This document shows, in pieces, positions 1 through 9,312 of a DNA stretch of 64,000 bases; position 1 is the first letter of the stretch, and each line of letters begins with the position of its first letter. The position numbers and the translations under genes are program-made. The notes under the pieces are model-generated. The model was given only the letters and a program-made list of their open reading frames with translations, ran no database searches and was not told the DNA's origin. Source of the stretch: Bdellovibrio sp. NC01 (GTDB taxonomy: Bacteria; Bdellovibrionota; Bdellovibrionia; Bdellovibrionales; Bdellovibrionaceae); the NCBI RefSeq assembly GCF_006874625.1, contig NZ_CP030034.1, positions 186,001-250,000 of the forward strand, read 5' to 3'.

Positions 1-49
1 CATTGCGCGGTCAAGGCCAGCCGATCGGCGATGGCATGAGCGACGCCCT

Positions 50-466
50 TCAATAATAACTATTCGCCCGCAATTTCTTTTTCCAGGTTTTGAAGTGGCC
101 ATGATCGGCCATGCTAAAATATTTTTCATTCGAAAAGATCACGTGATCTTGCATTGGGATCTGCAACAATACGCCGGCACTATAAATTTTGCGAGTCAGG
201 ATAAGATCTTGATCGGAAGGTAGAATTTCCGAGCTGGGGTGATTGTGCGCTAAAATGAATGAGCTCGCGTTACGTGAAATCAGATAGCGAAAGATGTCGC
301 GCGGATGAATCAAACACTGATCGACCGTGCCTCTAAATATCATCTCAAGACCAATGACTTGTAAGTGCGAATTCAGGGCAATGACCCACACCTCTTCAGA
401 AAATGAATTGAAGTGTGGTTGAAGAAGAGCGAAGGCCTGTGCGCTGGAATTAACTTCGTTAGTCAT
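50..466 (-). CDS. RadC-like JAB/MPN domain protein
   Basis: A 138-residue protein that is almost entirely a RadC-type JAB/MPN domain. The metal-binding signature is intact: His74, His76, Ser84 and Asp87 fit the HxH-x7-S-x2-D pattern, with the family's HNHPSS stretch at 74-79. It is much shorter than full RadC (about 220 residues) and lacks the N-terminal helix-hairpin-helix region. RadC homologues are annotated as DNA repair proteins, but their biochemical role is unsettled, so the family call is firm and the function is not. It is transcribed away from the LpoB-like gene at 630; the 163 bp between them must hold both promoters. Confidence 0.85.
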   Translation of the reverse strand: MTNEVNSSAQAFALLQPHFNSFSEEVWVIALNSHLQVIGLEMIFRGTVDQCLIHPRDIFRYLISRNASSFILAHNHPSSEILPSDQDLILTRKIYSAGVLLQIPMQDHVIFSNEKYFSMADHGHFKTWKKKLRANSYY

Positions 467-567
467 AAGTTATGGCCTGGTGCAAAGCGATTACCAGCTC
501 AAATATAAAATGTGGACTGCTTTATATTCGAGATTAGGACGCCCGTCTTGAAACGGAGGACCATAGC

Positions 568-596
568 TTGCACCTCTTTAAACCTAGGCATAGACT
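568..596 (+). promoter_or_regulatory. Predicted sigma-70 promoter of the lpoB-like operon
   Basis: TTGCAC at 568-573 and TAGACT at 591-596 are separated by exactly 17 bases. The ATG at 630 follows about 27 bases after the expected start point, behind an AAGGAAGG Shine-Dalgarno sequence at 612-619. Confidence 0.55.
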
Positions 597-629
597 TTTC
601 TTTGTCGAAATAAAGGAAGGTAATTTTTT

Positions 630-1229
630 ATGAATACAAAGTGGATGCTAACTGCACTTGTTGCTTCAATGATGGCGCTTTCAGCGTGCGGACCGCAAGC
701 TTTCGTTAAAGGACAATACGACGACGTAGATCGCGAAAATAACTTGAACGATCAGTGGTCAGAAACTGACATGCAAAAAGCTGTACACGATCTAGTAGGC
801 AGTGCTTTGAATTCAGCTTCAATTTCTCAAGCTAAAAAAATGCCAGTTGTGATGGTGACGAACCTTCAAAATAAAACAAGCGAACACATCGACACTCAAA
901 GCATCATGGACATGGTTCGTGTTGAGTTGATGAAGTCAGGTCGCGTAGGTTTCATCGACAAAGAAGCTCGTGAAGATATCTCTAACGAATACGACTACCA
1001 AAACTCTGGTAAAGTTTCGCAAGAAACTAAAAAAGGCCCAGGTGGCCAAATTGGTGCTGACTACATCATCAACGGTCGTTTGGATTCAATCGTTCAAGAA
1101 GTTGGTAAAGACAAATCTGTGTACTACAAACTGACTATGAACATGACGAACCTTAAAACGAGCATGATCGTTTGGTCTGATCAAAAACAAATCCGCAAAA
1201 CATACAAAAAGAAAACTATCGGTCTGTAG
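630..1229 (+). CDS. lpoB: LpoB-like lipoprotein, penicillin-binding protein activator
   Basis: A 199-residue lipoprotein with a signal peptide ending in a lipobox (LSAC, Cys20). The body reads as an LpoB-type domain: a conserved 'VVMVTNLQNKTSEHID' strand region (about 71-87), a 'GADYIINGRLDSI' block (about 143-155) and a C-terminal strand with Trp (MIVWSDQKQIRK). In enterobacteria LpoB sits in the outer membrane and activates the peptidoglycan synthase PBP1b. The stop codon abuts the ATG of the next lipoprotein gene, so the two are co-transcribed. The same pairing with a COG3014 protein occurs in other bacteria, which supports a cell-wall role. The exact partner PBP here is inferred. Confidence 0.8.
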   Translation: MNTKWMLTALVASMMALSACGPQAFVKGQYDDVDRENNLNDQWSETDMQKAVHDLVGSALNSASISQAKKMPVVMVTNLQNKTSEHIDTQSIMDMVRVELMKSGRVGFIDKEAREDISNEYDYQNSGKVSQETKKGPGGQIGADYIINGRLDSIVQEVGKDKSVYYKLTMNMTNLKTSMIVWSDQKQIRKTYKKKTIGL

Positions 1230-2477
1230 ATGTCTGCTGATTTTTCGAAAAGACTCACGCTTGTCGTGGGTCTTTTTTTTAGTTTAAATCTCACTGCCTG
1301 CGCGACTTATCAGAATAAGGTGCAGGATGCTCGCCAAGCATTGGTCCGAGGAGATTACGACAAAGCCGTCAAAGATTTAGAACCTTTGGCGCAAAAGCAA
1401 GACGGGGATCAACTCGTTTATCTATTAGACTATGCGACTGCTTTAGAAATTTCTGGAAACTTCAAAGACAGCAATAGTGTTTTCTTAAAAGCCGATCGCT
1501 TGTCCGAACTGGTCGACTATCAATCCATCACTCGTCAAACCGGATCGTTGCTATTGAATGAAGAGATGGTTCAATACAAAGGCGACACTTTCGAAAAAAT
1601 CTTCATCAACGCTTATCTTGCGATGAACTATCTTCAATTAGGAATGCTTGATGATGCCTTGGTGGAAGCCCGTCGTATCAATGAAAAATATTTGAAATTC
1701 CGTCAGGAAGAAAAAAAGTTTTTCGAGATGAACTCATTCAGTAAGTATTTGTCTGCGGTGGTTTGGGAAGCCAGCCGCAACTATGACGATGCTTACATCG
1801 CTTACAACGAAGCTTATAAAATCGATCCAACAATTGGACCGATCCGCGAAGATTTAATTCGTTCCGCAAAACTTGCACGACGAACGGATACTTACAACTC
1901 GTGGAAGAAACAGTTCCCCGAAGTGAAAGAAGATCCATCGTGGTATGATAAATCCAAAGGGGAATTGGTGGTGATTTTCCAACAAGGTTGGGGTCCCCGC
2001 AAACAACCATCAAGCGGCTCTTATCGTTTGCCGATGTTGGTGCCTGTTCACAGTGCGACACGCTTAGCGCGCCTTGATATCGAAGGGCAAAGTTCTTACG
2101 GCAGTAAATTAATTTACGATGTTGAAAACGCGGCGATTCAAACTTTGAAAGATGACTATGGCATCTTAGTCGCAAAGCGCATGGCCGGTGTTGCCGCGAA
2201 AGCTGCTGCTGCAGATCAAGTTCGTCAAAAGAATCAGTTGTTGGGTGATTTAGCGTGGATCGCGATGAATCTTTCTGACCGCGCAGACTTGCGTCAATGG
2301 TCTTTGCTGCCACAAAGCATTCAAATGATCCGGGTGCGTCTGGCACCGGGTAAATACAAATTCAATCTTGAAGGTTTAGATTCAGTGGGAGCACCCACTG
2401 GAGAGAAACTTGAAAATCAAGAAGTCGAAATCAAAGCGGGACAGAAGAAGTTCGTCACGTGGAGATCTGTAAAATAA
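1230..2477 (+). CDS. COG3014-type TPR lipoprotein
   Basis: A 415-residue lipoprotein with lipobox LTAC (Cys24). The N-terminal half contains TPR-like helical repeats ('ARQALVRGDYDKAVKDLEPL', 'YLAMNYLQLGMLDDALVEAR', 'YDDAYIAYNEAYKIDP'). The C-terminal half is predicted beta-rich and ends with an extracytoplasmic-looking strand ('KYKFNLEGLDSVGAP'). It matches the COG3014 layout. The ATG directly follows the stop of the lpoB-like gene with no gap, so translational coupling is likely. It probably works with the upstream LpoB-like protein at the outer membrane, but no biochemical role is established for the family. A strong terminator follows at 2494. Confidence 0.75.
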   Translation: MSADFSKRLTLVVGLFFSLNLTACATYQNKVQDARQALVRGDYDKAVKDLEPLAQKQDGDQLVYLLDYATALEISGNFKDSNSVFLKADRLSELVDYQSITRQTGSLLLNEEMVQYKGDTFEKIFINAYLAMNYLQLGMLDDALVEARRINEKYLKFRQEEKKFFEMNSFSKYLSAVVWEASRNYDDAYIAYNEAYKIDPTIGPIREDLIRSAKLARRTDTYNSWKKQFPEVKEDPSWYDKSKGELVVIFQQGWGPRKQPSSGSYRLPMLVPVHSATRLARLDIEGQSSYGSKLIYDVENAAIQTLKDDYGILVAKRMAGVAAKAAAADQVRQKNQLLGDLAWIAMNLSDRADLRQWSLLPQSIQMIRVRLAPGKYKFNLEGLDSVGAPTGEKLENQEVEIKAGQKKFVTWRSVK

Positions 2478-2493
2478 TTCAGTCCCCGAAAAT

Positions 2494-2524
2494 AAAAAAG
2501 GCCCTGCTAATGCAGAGCCTTTTC
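2494..2524. terminator. Bidirectional rho-independent terminator
   Basis: The stem GGCCCTGC-TAAT-GCAGAGCC is flanked by an A-run on the left and TTTT on the right. It lies between convergent genes ending at 2477 (+) and 2550 (-) and can serve both. Confidence 0.8.
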
Positions 2525-2549
2525 ATGCTTGCTAATCTACTTTCGTAAA

Positions 2550-3098
2550 TTAGTTGTTCAAGCCAAGAGAAGAACCCGGAAGATTTGGAGTTTCTTCGTC
2601 TTGTTGCAAACCAGGAAGAACAGTCGCTTTTTCAGCAGCTACTTTAGCAGTAGTGTCTGTGTTGTAGCGAGTTGCAGCAGTAGCAACGCGGTTTTCCAAG
2701 TTTTGTTTCACGCTGTCAGTAGAAGCATTTTCAACAACTGTGTTTACTTGTTGTTTAGTCATGTAATCCTGAGGGAACGCGCCCAACTTAGCCAAGTAAC
2801 CAGAGATGCTTCCGTTACCGTTTTGGATGATCTCACGAAGTGTGAAAAGAGGAGCGTATTGAGATGCTTTCTTTTCTGCTTCGAAGATGATCTGTGTCAA
2901 AGTAGCAGCAGTGATATCGTTTTTAGATTTATTATCGATAACCATTACTTCTTCGTTTGTGCGGATCATCTTAGCGATGTCATCAAGAGTCACGTAGCAG
3001 CTTTGCTGAGTGTCGTACAATTTGCGGTTTTGATAGCGCTTGATGATTTTTACTTTAGAGTTTGGCTTAGATGTCATTGTTTCGTTTTGGTTGATCAA
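2550..3098 (-). CDS. phaR: PhaR-type polyhydroxyalkanoate synthesis regulator
   Basis: A 182-residue protein with the PhaR DNA-binding domain at the N terminus: 'IIKRYQNRKLYDT' (about 18-30), then 'YVTLDDIAKMIR' and 'FEAEKK'. A poly-beta-hydroxybutyrate accumulation (PHB_acc) type segment follows. In PHA producers PhaR represses phasin and its own gene and binds PHA granules. No phaC, phaP or other PHA gene is visible in this window, so it may act as a more general regulator here. The start is a TTG at 3098 behind a clear GGGAGG sequence with 5-base spacing. The C-terminal third is Ala/Thr rich and low in complexity. Confidence 0.82.
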   Translation of the reverse strand: MINQNETMTSKPNSKVKIIKRYQNRKLYDTQQSCYVTLDDIAKMIRTNEEVMVIDNKSKNDITAATLTQIIFEAEKKASQYAPLFTLREIIQNGNGSISGYLAKLGAFPQDYMTKQQVNTVVENASTDSVKQNLENRVATAATRYNTDTTAKVAAEKATVLPGLQQDEETPNLPGSSLGLNN

Positions 3099-3384
3099 AA
3101 GTGCCTCCCAATTTGAAATTTTCCCAAAAGTTCCAACAGATTATGTGCTAAAGTATTCAGCACGCCCCCTGTCGATGGGCGCAACCTATCCCCGGCGCCA
3201 CCCCTTGTCAAGCGGTCCTCAAATCAAAAGAAAAGACTCTAGGCGTCAGTTTTTCCAGCTTTGAGAATGCACTGCCGTACAAACCTTGGTTTGTTTTTCA
3301 AAGATTTTCAGACCTTTGTCTAAAGTACATTAAAAATCCTGCCGAAAGGTAAGTAAGGCAATCTACCTTGCGGGATTAAATTTA

Positions 3385-3873
3385 ATGAATAATGAGCAAA
3401 AACAAGAGTTTAAGTCATCTGGTGTTCTGACTTTGTTGGGACTGGTTGGCTTTTCAGCAGCGATCATTGCTGCTCCTTGGAATCGCCAATATCAGGATCA
3501 GCAAGTCGATGCAGCACTGCAGAAGGCTGAGGTCGTTGGTTACCAGGTCGTGCAAATTTACCGCGAGGCGGCAAAAACTTCAGCCCTGTCTTCTAACACA
3601 AACGGCCGTGCTCCCGCGTCTGTGGCCGGTGAAAACCCGCTAGAAAACCTACGCACAACAGGAACTATGGGCACGGATCCGTGGGGTCAGCCTTATCACT
3701 ACCGCATTCTTTCCGCGGAAAAATCAAAACCGATGCGCATCCTTGTTTGGTCAGGTGGGCCAAATCAGAAAACTGAAACTCCTGATTTAGATAACGAGGC
3801 TAAGAAAATCACAGCGCAACCAGTCTATGGCGGCGATGATATCGGCGTCGTGTTGAGCATGAATCAAAATTAG
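3385..3873 (+). CDS. Membrane-anchored protein with GspG-like pseudopilin C-terminal fold
   Basis: 162 residues. One hydrophobic segment near the N terminus (about 13-31) is followed by a helical stretch and then the type II secretion major-pseudopilin signature: 'TDPWGQPYHYRI' (about 97-108), a 'WSGGPN' turn and 'GDDIGVVL' near the end. The N terminus lacks a classical prepilin peptidase site (no G-F-T-L-x-E motif), so this is a GspG-like C-terminal domain on a plain membrane anchor and probably not a processed pseudopilin. No secretion genes adjoin it. Divergent from phaR; a large TPR lipoprotein gene follows after about 100 bp. Confidence 0.55.
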   Translation: MNNEQKQEFKSSGVLTLLGLVGFSAAIIAAPWNRQYQDQQVDAALQKAEVVGYQVVQIYREAAKTSALSSNTNGRAPASVAGENPLENLRTTGTMGTDPWGQPYHYRILSAEKSKPMRILVWSGGPNQKTETPDLDNEAKKITAQPVYGGDDIGVVLSMNQN

Positions 3874-3977
3874 ACGCTCCATCTTCTAGACCGCAGTCCG
3901 GATGAGGTCCTGAGTCCTTTTCTCTCATCAAGATAATCTCAAAAAGCGCCGATCAGCCTAGTGACTAAGGAGATTCC

Positions 3978-5852
3978 ATGCTTCCATTCACTAGGACCGC
4001 GTTATTGGCACCCATCCTTCTTTCTCTTACGGCCTGCGCGACTTTCACGACGAATGATAACGACAAAGCGCCTTACTTCGAAGCTTCCTTCGATGATAAG
4101 AACAGAGCTCCTGCGTCGTTAACTCCTCCACCGATTTCAAATAAAGATGGCGAAGCGACATTAGATCCAGTCTACATGCGCACGCAAGCTGACTATTATT
4201 TCTCAATGGGTGAAGCCTACAGCTTGGAAGGCAATCAGCAAAAAGCTATCGAAGCTTTCAAGATGGTTTTGATTTACGACCAGAACTCACCAACGGTGAA
4301 CATGCGTTTAGCTGGTGAGTACTTGAAGCAAGGCATGATCTCTGAGTCTTTGATGCAAGCTGAAGAAGCTGCGAAGAAAGATCCAAAGAACGTTGATGCG
4401 CACTTGTTGCTTGGCGGTTTGTATTCTTCGATGAAGATGTATCCAAAAGCGATGGATCAGTACAACTTGGTGCTGAAAATGAATCCATCGAACACCGAAG
4501 CTCCGTTGTACATTGGTGCGTTGTATTCTGAACAGAAACAACCAGACAAAGCGGTGAAGTACTTCGAAACTTTGGCGAAAAATTCTGATTATGCAACTCC
4601 GTACCTGGCACATTACTACATCGGTCGCGTGCGCATGGAGCAGCCAGAGGCGAAATACCAAAAGGCTGCAGAAGAGTCTTTCAAAAAGGCTTTATCTTTG
4701 AAAGCGGAATTCCCAGATGCAGTGTTGTCTTTGGGTGCGCTTTACATGAAGCAAAAAAATGAATCGAAAGCGATCACTTTGTATCGCAACTATCAAAAAG
4801 AAAACACGCCTTCTCCGAAAATCGCAGAAGTGTTAGCACAAACTTTCATTGAACAAGGTAAGTACGAACTTGCTTACGATCAATTGGAAGTGATGGAGCA
4901 GTCTTCAGACGAACCATTGAACGTTCGTATGAAAATGGCTTTGATCTTGATTGAGCAAAAGAAATATCCGCAAGCGACAGAGAAGCTAGAGCAAATCCTT
5001 AAGGAAGCTCCAGAGTCTGATAAAGTTCGCTTCTACTTGGGTGCAGTTTACGAAGAAACTCACCAAGGTGATAAAGCTGTTCGTGAATTTAAAAAGATTC
5101 CCGCAACAAGCACATTCTTTGGTGAAGCAACGGTTCATGCGGCCTATCTATTAAAAGGTATGAACAAGTTGGATGAAGCGGTTGAAGTGATCTCTAAAGG
5201 TTTGGCTGAAAGAAATGACCAACCACAGATCTATGCGATGTACGCTTCATTGCTTGATGAAAAAAATGATTTCAAAGGTGCCGCAAAAGTTCTTGAGCAA
5301 GGTTTGGCGAAATTCCCAGACAATGCACAATTAAGATTCTATTTCGGTACGATCAATGACCGTCTTGGTAAAAAAGACGTTGTTGTGAACGAAATGAAAA
5401 AAGTTTTGGAACTAGATCCAAATCACGTTCAAGGTTTGAACTACTTGGCTTTCACATGGGCCGAGATGAACCAAAATCTTCCTGATGCTGAAAAGCTAGC
5501 GCGTCGTGCTCTAGAGCTAGAACCACAAGATGGTTATGTTTTGGATACTTTGGGTTGGATCTTGTACAAACAGGCGAAATTCAATGAATCAATTAAGTTC
5601 CTTGAAGCCGCTTATAAATACCAAGGGACTGTGAGTGTTATCGCAGAACATTTGGGTGATGCTTACTACAAGCAATCAATGATCGAAAAAGCTAAAAAAA
5701 TGTATCGCAAAGCTGCGGACCTTGAAACGGACAAATCGAAAGTTCAAGAAATTCGCAACAAGATTACAGCAATCGAGAAACAGGAACTAAGTTCTCCTAG
5801 ACTTCCTGCTTCAGTGGAGGCGCCGCTGGCGGCTGAACACTCAAGTAAATAA
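3978..5852 (+). CDS. Large TPR-repeat outer-membrane lipoprotein
   Basis: 624 residues: lipobox LTAC (Cys20), then at least a dozen tetratricopeptide repeats across about 70-600 with the usual A/G/A/P pattern ('AYSLEGNQQKAIEAFKMVL', 'GALYSEQKQPDKAVKYFETL', 'LGWILYKQAKFNESIKFLEA'). The architecture matches tetratricopeptide lipoproteins that scaffold secretion, gliding or cell-envelope complexes. A specific partner is not visible. The next gene begins about 10 bases downstream and encodes an exported coiled-coil protein, so the two probably form a functional pair. A Shine-Dalgarno AAGGAG precedes the ATG. Confidence 0.8.
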   Translation: MLPFTRTALLAPILLSLTACATFTTNDNDKAPYFEASFDDKNRAPASLTPPPISNKDGEATLDPVYMRTQADYYFSMGEAYSLEGNQQKAIEAFKMVLIYDQNSPTVNMRLAGEYLKQGMISESLMQAEEAAKKDPKNVDAHLLLGGLYSSMKMYPKAMDQYNLVLKMNPSNTEAPLYIGALYSEQKQPDKAVKYFETLAKNSDYATPYLAHYYIGRVRMEQPEAKYQKAAEESFKKALSLKAEFPDAVLSLGALYMKQKNESKAITLYRNYQKENTPSPKIAEVLAQTFIEQGKYELAYDQLEVMEQSSDEPLNVRMKMALILIEQKKYPQATEKLEQILKEAPESDKVRFYLGAVYEETHQGDKAVREFKKIPATSTFFGEATVHAAYLLKGMNKLDEAVEVISKGLAERNDQPQIYAMYASLLDEKNDFKGAAKVLEQGLAKFPDNAQLRFYFGTINDRLGKKDVVVNEMKKVLELDPNHVQGLNYLAFTWAEMNQNLPDAEKLARRALELEPQDGYVLDTLGWILYKQAKFNESIKFLEAAYKYQGTVSVIAEHLGDAYYKQSMIEKAKKMYRKAADLETDKSKVQEIRNKITAIEKQELSSPRLPASVEAPLAAEHSSK

Positions 5853-5862
5853 AGGATAAGTG

Positions 5863-7983
5863 ATGAGATCGTACGTACTCGGGATTTTAATTTTACTTGG
5901 ATCTTCTGTAGGGTTTGCTAAATCAGCAAGCCCTAAAGCTTTATCGACTATCGAAAAACATTGGGCCTCATCGAATAATTACACAATCTCTGAAGATGGT
6001 GTCGAGGTCACAACGCAAGGAAGCCAGCGCTTCATTAATTTGCGTGGCAATATCATTCCTGTTGCGATGATGACTTCAGGTCACATCAAATCTAAGACGG
6101 GCAAAGGTATTCCAAAAGATTTAGCAGGACATCTTGCTAAACTGATGGGGATTAAAGAGTGGAAAAAAGATGATCGTGGTTCGTACATCGCTTATGAAGC
6201 GCCAGTACCGAATGAAGCGCGTCTGTTGAAACTTTTCGTTTCGAAAAATAAAACTGATTTTAAGTATTCCATTGCAAGCATCCGTATCGCTTACATGTTG
6301 CCAATGTATTACGAAGCAGAACTTCTGCAACGTAAGCAAGTTGAAGGCACGCAGTCGGTTGCAGCCTTGGAAACAAATAGCACGTGGGCGCGTGTGTTTG
6401 AATTTTTCGTAAGCCCGGCTTATGCCGCCGATGGTTTTTCATTGGCGGATTTGACAAGCAGCCTGAATGGCAATCTTCCGAATGTGAACGTTAACGTTGA
6501 TTCAAGTGCACTGTCTGGTATCCAAGGCTCTTTGACAAGCTTGGGTGGTCAGGTCAGTAGTGTTACGGGCTCTATTAATAACGTTGCCGGTGCGGGTAAT
6601 AATTTGGCGGGCGCAGGCAATAACATCGCAAGCTCCATCAACACGGCTTCAAGTTCCGTGGATCGTTTGACGGCTGAAGGTTCACGCATTCAACAACAGA
6701 TCGCTAGCACGACGGATACGATGAAAACATCAGTATCTGACATCAACAAAACTCTTCAAGGTTTCCAAGATCCTAAGACGTTCTTTAAAATCGGTCTTGC
6801 CAGTGGTTTTGGTTACACGTTGGGTTCGATGTTAGTGCAATTCGCTACTGACGGTGCTGCGACTCTCGTTAAAAAGATTTTTTATGAAGTGACGGGTCAG
6901 ATGGACCCAGCGATGCGCGAGCGTATTACGTCGCGTGGTCAAAAAGCTTGGGACGATCTGGAAAAACTTTCTGCGCGCGTGGCAGAGATTGATAAGAACG
7001 TCCAACTTCGTTTGGCAGTTCTTGCGGAACTTAAAGGTCGCGATCCATTGCAAGTAGCGAACGAGTTAGAAGACCGTCGTCTATTGTTGGAAAGTGATAT
7101 TCGTAAGATGAAAGATCAAATGGATAAAACTTCTGACTATCGCCAACGTATGCAATGTGCGTCTGCAATGCGTGAGATGAGCCAGCAAGTTGAGTTGCTA
7201 AAACAGATGGAACCTATTCTGCAACAGGAACAACCGCGTTCTCAAGCAGACCTGTGTGCTAGCTTCGATCGTATGTACCAACAATGGGCCAACGTAGAAC
7301 TACAAATGCACAATGCGCGTTCAATTCTGTTGAATGATATGGTGGCATTGGCAACGGGTGCTGAAAAGGCAACCCAAGCTGCGAATGAATCGATCGCTTC
7401 AGATCGTAAAAAACGCAATGAATGTAAAGACAGTAAGCTTGATGCAGTCAAAGATCTTTTGGATGATAATAACTGCTCGAAGTCTTCTGCGACCGTTTCG
7501 CAAAAGTGTCAGTACTTGGAAATGGAAAGAAAGAACTACGAAGATCATGAGAAAAGCTGTTTGAACATGATCGCGATGAGCAAAACTGTTGATAAAGACA
7601 CTGATAATTTGGTGGAAAGTGAATTGGTCCGTCAAAATACAACGATGCTAGAAGACTCTTACCGCAAGTTGACTAAATCATATTGCGTAGAAGGCGATAC
7701 AAGCGGCGTTTGTGATGGCAAAGACGGAAGTTTCTCTGCGATCCACAGCCGAATGCAGAATCAGTTCCAACAAATTCAAAAGGCCTGCGGATCTGACTCA
7801 GTCGTGTCTGCATCACCTCGTGATATTTTAGATGGCAAACGTAAAGCGGCAGCACTTGCAGCGTCGTCACAACCGATTGCTTCGGCACCGGTTTCAAGTT
7901 TGCCGACGTCATCACAAGGTGGCGGTTTCTTCAGTAATTTCTTTTCGAAAATCGGAAGTTTCTTTAAGGGGCTTTTCTCGTAA
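5863..7983 (+). CDS. Exported coiled-coil protein of unknown function
   Basis: 706 residues. A cleavable signal peptide (about 1-20) precedes a globular region (about 25-190, with a Pro-Ala-Tyr-Ala patch). A low-complexity Asn/Ser/Gly segment (about 195-290) then leads to a hydrophobic/glycine stretch ('GLASGFGYTLGSMLVQFA', about 310-328). A long charged coiled coil with paired cysteines (about 345-620) follows, and the tail is Ser/Pro rich ending in 'FFSNFFSKIGSFFKGLFS', an amphipathic aromatic end. The ATG at 5863 is preferred over the GTG at 5860 because AAAGGA lies at the right distance. I do not recognise the family. The 3' end overlaps the convergent gene at 7964 by 20 bases. Confidence 0.7.
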   Translation: MRSYVLGILILLGSSVGFAKSASPKALSTIEKHWASSNNYTISEDGVEVTTQGSQRFINLRGNIIPVAMMTSGHIKSKTGKGIPKDLAGHLAKLMGIKEWKKDDRGSYIAYEAPVPNEARLLKLFVSKNKTDFKYSIASIRIAYMLPMYYEAELLQRKQVEGTQSVAALETNSTWARVFEFFVSPAYAADGFSLADLTSSLNGNLPNVNVNVDSSALSGIQGSLTSLGGQVSSVTGSINNVAGAGNNLAGAGNNIASSINTASSSVDRLTAEGSRIQQQIASTTDTMKTSVSDINKTLQGFQDPKTFFKIGLASGFGYTLGSMLVQFATDGAATLVKKIFYEVTGQMDPAMRERITSRGQKAWDDLEKLSARVAEIDKNVQLRLAVLAELKGRDPLQVANELEDRRLLLESDIRKMKDQMDKTSDYRQRMQCASAMREMSQQVELLKQMEPILQQEQPRSQADLCASFDRMYQQWANVELQMHNARSILLNDMVALATGAEKATQAANESIASDRKKRNECKDSKLDAVKDLLDDNNCSKSSATVSQKCQYLEMERKNYEDHEKSCLNMIAMSKTVDKDTDNLVESELVRQNTTMLEDSYRKLTKSYCVEGDTSGVCDGKDGSFSAIHSRMQNQFQQIQKACGSDSVVSASPRDILDGKRKAAALAASSQPIASAPVSSLPTSSQGGGFFSNFFSKIGSFFKGLFS

Positions 7984-8590
7984 AAGCATTGCGTGTTTTC
8001 ATTTCAGAGAACACGTAATAAGTCGTATAGAACATCACGGGGAGTACCAGCACGAAGCCGACTCCTCGTAATAATCCACCGATCATTAATCCCACGCTTA
8101 AATAAAAACTTGCGACCACGTACAGCTTCATGTTTTTCACTGATGCTAGTGCCGAAACGTCTAATGCGCGTGCAATACCTTGTTGCGATTCTTGTTGCAC
8201 GTTGAATCCGTGGGACAAGATCATGAAGAAATAGATGCCAAGGATAAACAACGCAAGCGAAGTTGGTAGACTGCGCCAGTGATCTTGTGGATCTTGCAAT
8301 AAACCAAACGCAGAACCTAATAAAATTCCTGTCGGCATCAAAATCACTGCTGTAATTATTAAAGAAATCCAGTCGTGTTGAAAATGTGTCAGGTCCATTT
8401 TCCATTTGCCGGTTTTAAGGCGCACGTTTGTCAGCTCTTGAAAAATCAATAAGCCAAACGAAATAAGAAGTGCGCCAACAAAAGGAATGAATTGCGAAAA
8501 GAAAATATAAACAGTGGCTGCGGCGCCAAGATAAAGACTTTCTTTCCAATTCGCTTTAAATAACATCAATGCTTGTTTAACTGGATTCAT
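7964..8590 (-). CDS. Polytopic inner-membrane protein, unknown
   Basis: 208 residues with about five to six predicted membrane segments (about 20-38, 37-55, 75-98, 110-128, 150-175, 175-195) and short charged loops. Weak resemblance to EI24-like or DUF2189-like membrane proteins, not enough for a name. Its 5' end lies 18 bases from the divergent LolB-like lipoprotein start and its 3' end overlaps the preceding gene, so it is tightly packed between two unrelated units. Confidence 0.65.
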   Translation of the reverse strand: MNPVKQALMLFKANWKESLYLGAAATVYIFFSQFIPFVGALLISFGLLIFQELTNVRLKTGKWKMDLTHFQHDWISLIITAVILMPTGILLGSAFGLLQDPQDHWRSLPTSLALFILGIYFFMILSHGFNVQQESQQGIARALDVSALASVKNMKLYVVASFYLSVGLMIGGLLRGVGFVLVLPVMFYTTYYVFSEMKTRNAFTRKAP

Positions 8591-8608
8591 TTCATCTATG
8601 CTAAGGGA

Positions 8609-9235
8609 ATGATGAACAGGTTCAATCTCTTTTTTACGGCAGTTGTTGGTGTCCTGACTTTAAGTGCGTGTGCGACGAAGCCCGTGCAAGAAGGAACGTA
8701 CGAAAAGGCGCAGTGGGAAACCAAAGCGTTGATTCGCAATCTAAAAGAGCAGAAAACTCAGTCAGTTAATATAGACATCATGGCTATCAAAGACCAAAGA
8801 GCCCGATTTGAGATCACGGCTTTACTCGGATTTCAGGTAGCAAGTTTAGTTATGTCTCCCCAAGAAATCTCTTATGCCATCTATCCCGAAAAGAAATTTT
8901 ATTATGGAAAGAGTTCAGAGTCTGCAGTGGCGCGTATGATTGGTTTACCTCTGCATCCTATGAATTTGGCGTATATCGCATTTGATGAACCCATGCGTGG
9001 CGTTGGTTGGAAGTGTTATGCAGCATCTGGTGTTCTATTAAGATGTGAGAATCCTCAACGACAAATTAACATCGAATGGAAAGATCGAGAGCAAGGTCAG
9101 AAGAAAGTTGTAATTACTGCTCCGCAATTCGAGATGCAGTGGTTGTTTAAAGCTCCCCAGACAGAGGTCCAGTTTAAGAATGAGACATTTACTCTGAAAC
9201 AACCTGAAGGGTTTAAAGCAATACAAATAAATTAA
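8609..9235 (+). CDS. LolB-like outer-membrane lipoprotein
   Basis: About 208 residues: signal peptide with lipobox LSAC, then a single beta-rich domain resembling the LolB/DUF4292 fold ('VNIDIMAIKDQRARFEITAL' followed by 'LGFQVASLVMSPQEI', 'YPEKKFYYGK'). LolB accepts lipoproteins from the periplasmic carrier LolA and inserts them into the outer membrane. The many lipoproteins in this window make such a role plausible, but sequence identity by eye is low. Two ATGs are adjacent (8609 and 8612); AAGGGA at 8603-8608 suits the second slightly better. Upstream in-frame extension to 8573 has no ribosome site. Confidence 0.6.
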   Translation: MMNRFNLFFTAVVGVLTLSACATKPVQEGTYEKAQWETKALIRNLKEQKTQSVNIDIMAIKDQRARFEITALLGFQVASLVMSPQEISYAIYPEKKFYYGKSSESAVARMIGLPLHPMNLAYIAFDEPMRGVGWKCYAASGVLLRCENPQRQINIEWKDREQGQKKVVITAPQFEMQWLFKAPQTEVQFKNETFTLKQPEGFKAIQIN

Positions 9236-9312
9236 TTATCTCGTTAACCGTCTAGGATTGGGGCATAATCTAACGTAGTAGGTGTGTCACCCATCACCAC
9301 CGGGGAGATAAT

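Noticed and set aside
1738-2346. Open frame on the minus strand inside the COG3014 gene
   Set aside because: No protein-like composition; it is the antisense of a well supported coding region.
2529-3116. Plus-strand open frame opposite phaR
   Set aside because: Cys/Phe/Ser-rich translation typical of an antisense shadow; phaR on the other strand has clear homology.
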